DNA from: Dipteronia dyeriana
Taxonomy: Eukaryota > Streptophyta > Magnoliopsida > Sapindales > Sapindaceae
Direction: 5' to 3'
Length of the DNA: 64,000 bases
Assembly: GCA_032871835.1 (NCBI GenBank)
Contig: CM065297.1
Span: 15,962,098-16,026,097, forward strand
A model generated the notes under the pieces. That model was not told the origin of the DNA. It searched no databases and saw nothing but the letters and a program-made list of their open reading frames with translations. Shown here piece by piece: positions 63,716 to 64,000 of the stretch (the first letter of the stretch is position 1; the number at the start of each line of letters is the position of its first letter). The position numbers and the translations under genes were made by a program.

Positions 63716-64000
63716 AGTGTGGGCTTGTATGTGTGCGGATATGTGTGTGCATGAGTAAGCACTCGTGTGTATGTGTGTGTTTTTGTGTGCATGCGTGAGC
63801 ATGCCTGTGGGAGTGCGGGCGTGCTTGCGTGTGTATGTGCTTGTGTGTGTATGTACTTACGTGCGTGCGCATTCGTGCATACGTGTGTGTGCTTGTATGC
63901 ATGCATACATACATTCGTGTATGCGTGTGTACGTGTGTGCGTGCATGCATGCGTGTATATGAACGTGCGTGCATTCGTGAGTGTGTGCTTCTGAGCATGA
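63716..64000. repeat. GT-rich alternating purine-pyrimidine tract
   Basis: Almost unbroken TG, CG, CA and TA steps (GTGTATGTGTGT, GTGCGTGCGC, GCATGCATGC types) run to the window end. Overlapping ORFs on both strands are Cys/Val- or His/Thr-rich artefacts of the repeat. Confidence 0.9.

Noticed and set aside
63694..63998. His/Thr-rich and Cys/Val-rich ORFs
   Set aside because: Composition is dictated by the GT-rich repeat; all frames are open for that reason.

Overview
The window reads as plant nuclear DNA, most likely from a eudicot. It is AT-rich, has GT-AG spliceosomal introns, and is dominated by plant LTR-retrotransposon lineages around one clearly intact host gene, a CDC48/p97 AAA-ATPase. 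No bacterial-type operon, CRISPR array, rRNA or convincing tRNA gene is visible.

1-35,061 is a nest of elements. The outer layer is a Ty1/copia element on the + strand (copia-1). The window opens inside its 5' LTR (1-317) and its 3' LTR ends at 35,061. Three younger LTR elements interrupt it, all on the + strand. The first is an 11.9-kb Ty3/gypsy Tat-lineage element (1,074-13,001) with two RNase H domains and a large antisense, intron-bearing ORF. The second is another copia (copia-2, 15,939-21,962) with deletions at both ends. The third is a 10.3-kb Athila-like element (22,295-32,610) that kept Gag and protease, lost RT, RNase H and integrase, and carries a SIRE-like coiled-coil/zinc-knuckle segment in their place. 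Removing the third insertion rejoins the copia-1 reverse transcriptase reading frame.

35,062-37,579 holds a (TA)n(GA)n tract, a long hairpin (MITE-like foldback), a promoter/poly(A)-like segment and featureless AT-rich DNA. 37,580-43,011 (- strand) is the nine-exon CDC48 gene, predicted at 805 residues, with complete D1 and D2 ATPase motifs and a TATA box upstream.

44,220-54,560 is a second repeat cluster: a SINE-like family seen twice, a chromovirus whose RT core is deleted, a 5'-truncated LINE, a long copy of the copia-2-family LTR abutting an inverted RT fragment, and an antisense LINE ORF1/endonuclease fragment.

55,890-57,950 (- strand) contains a candidate small host gene (53 residues, two coding exons plus UTR introns), possibly with an LTR-like insertion in its intron. 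58,740-63,500 holds antisense copia and gypsy remains fused at about 60,290. The window ends in a long GT-rich, largely alternating purine-pyrimidine tract.

All retroelement ORFs carry stops or frameshifts, so none looks autonomous. The most unusual items are the spliced antisense gene inside the Tat element, the pol-less Athila/SIRE mosaic with a shared CCGCGG-rich module, and the candidate 53-residue gene.
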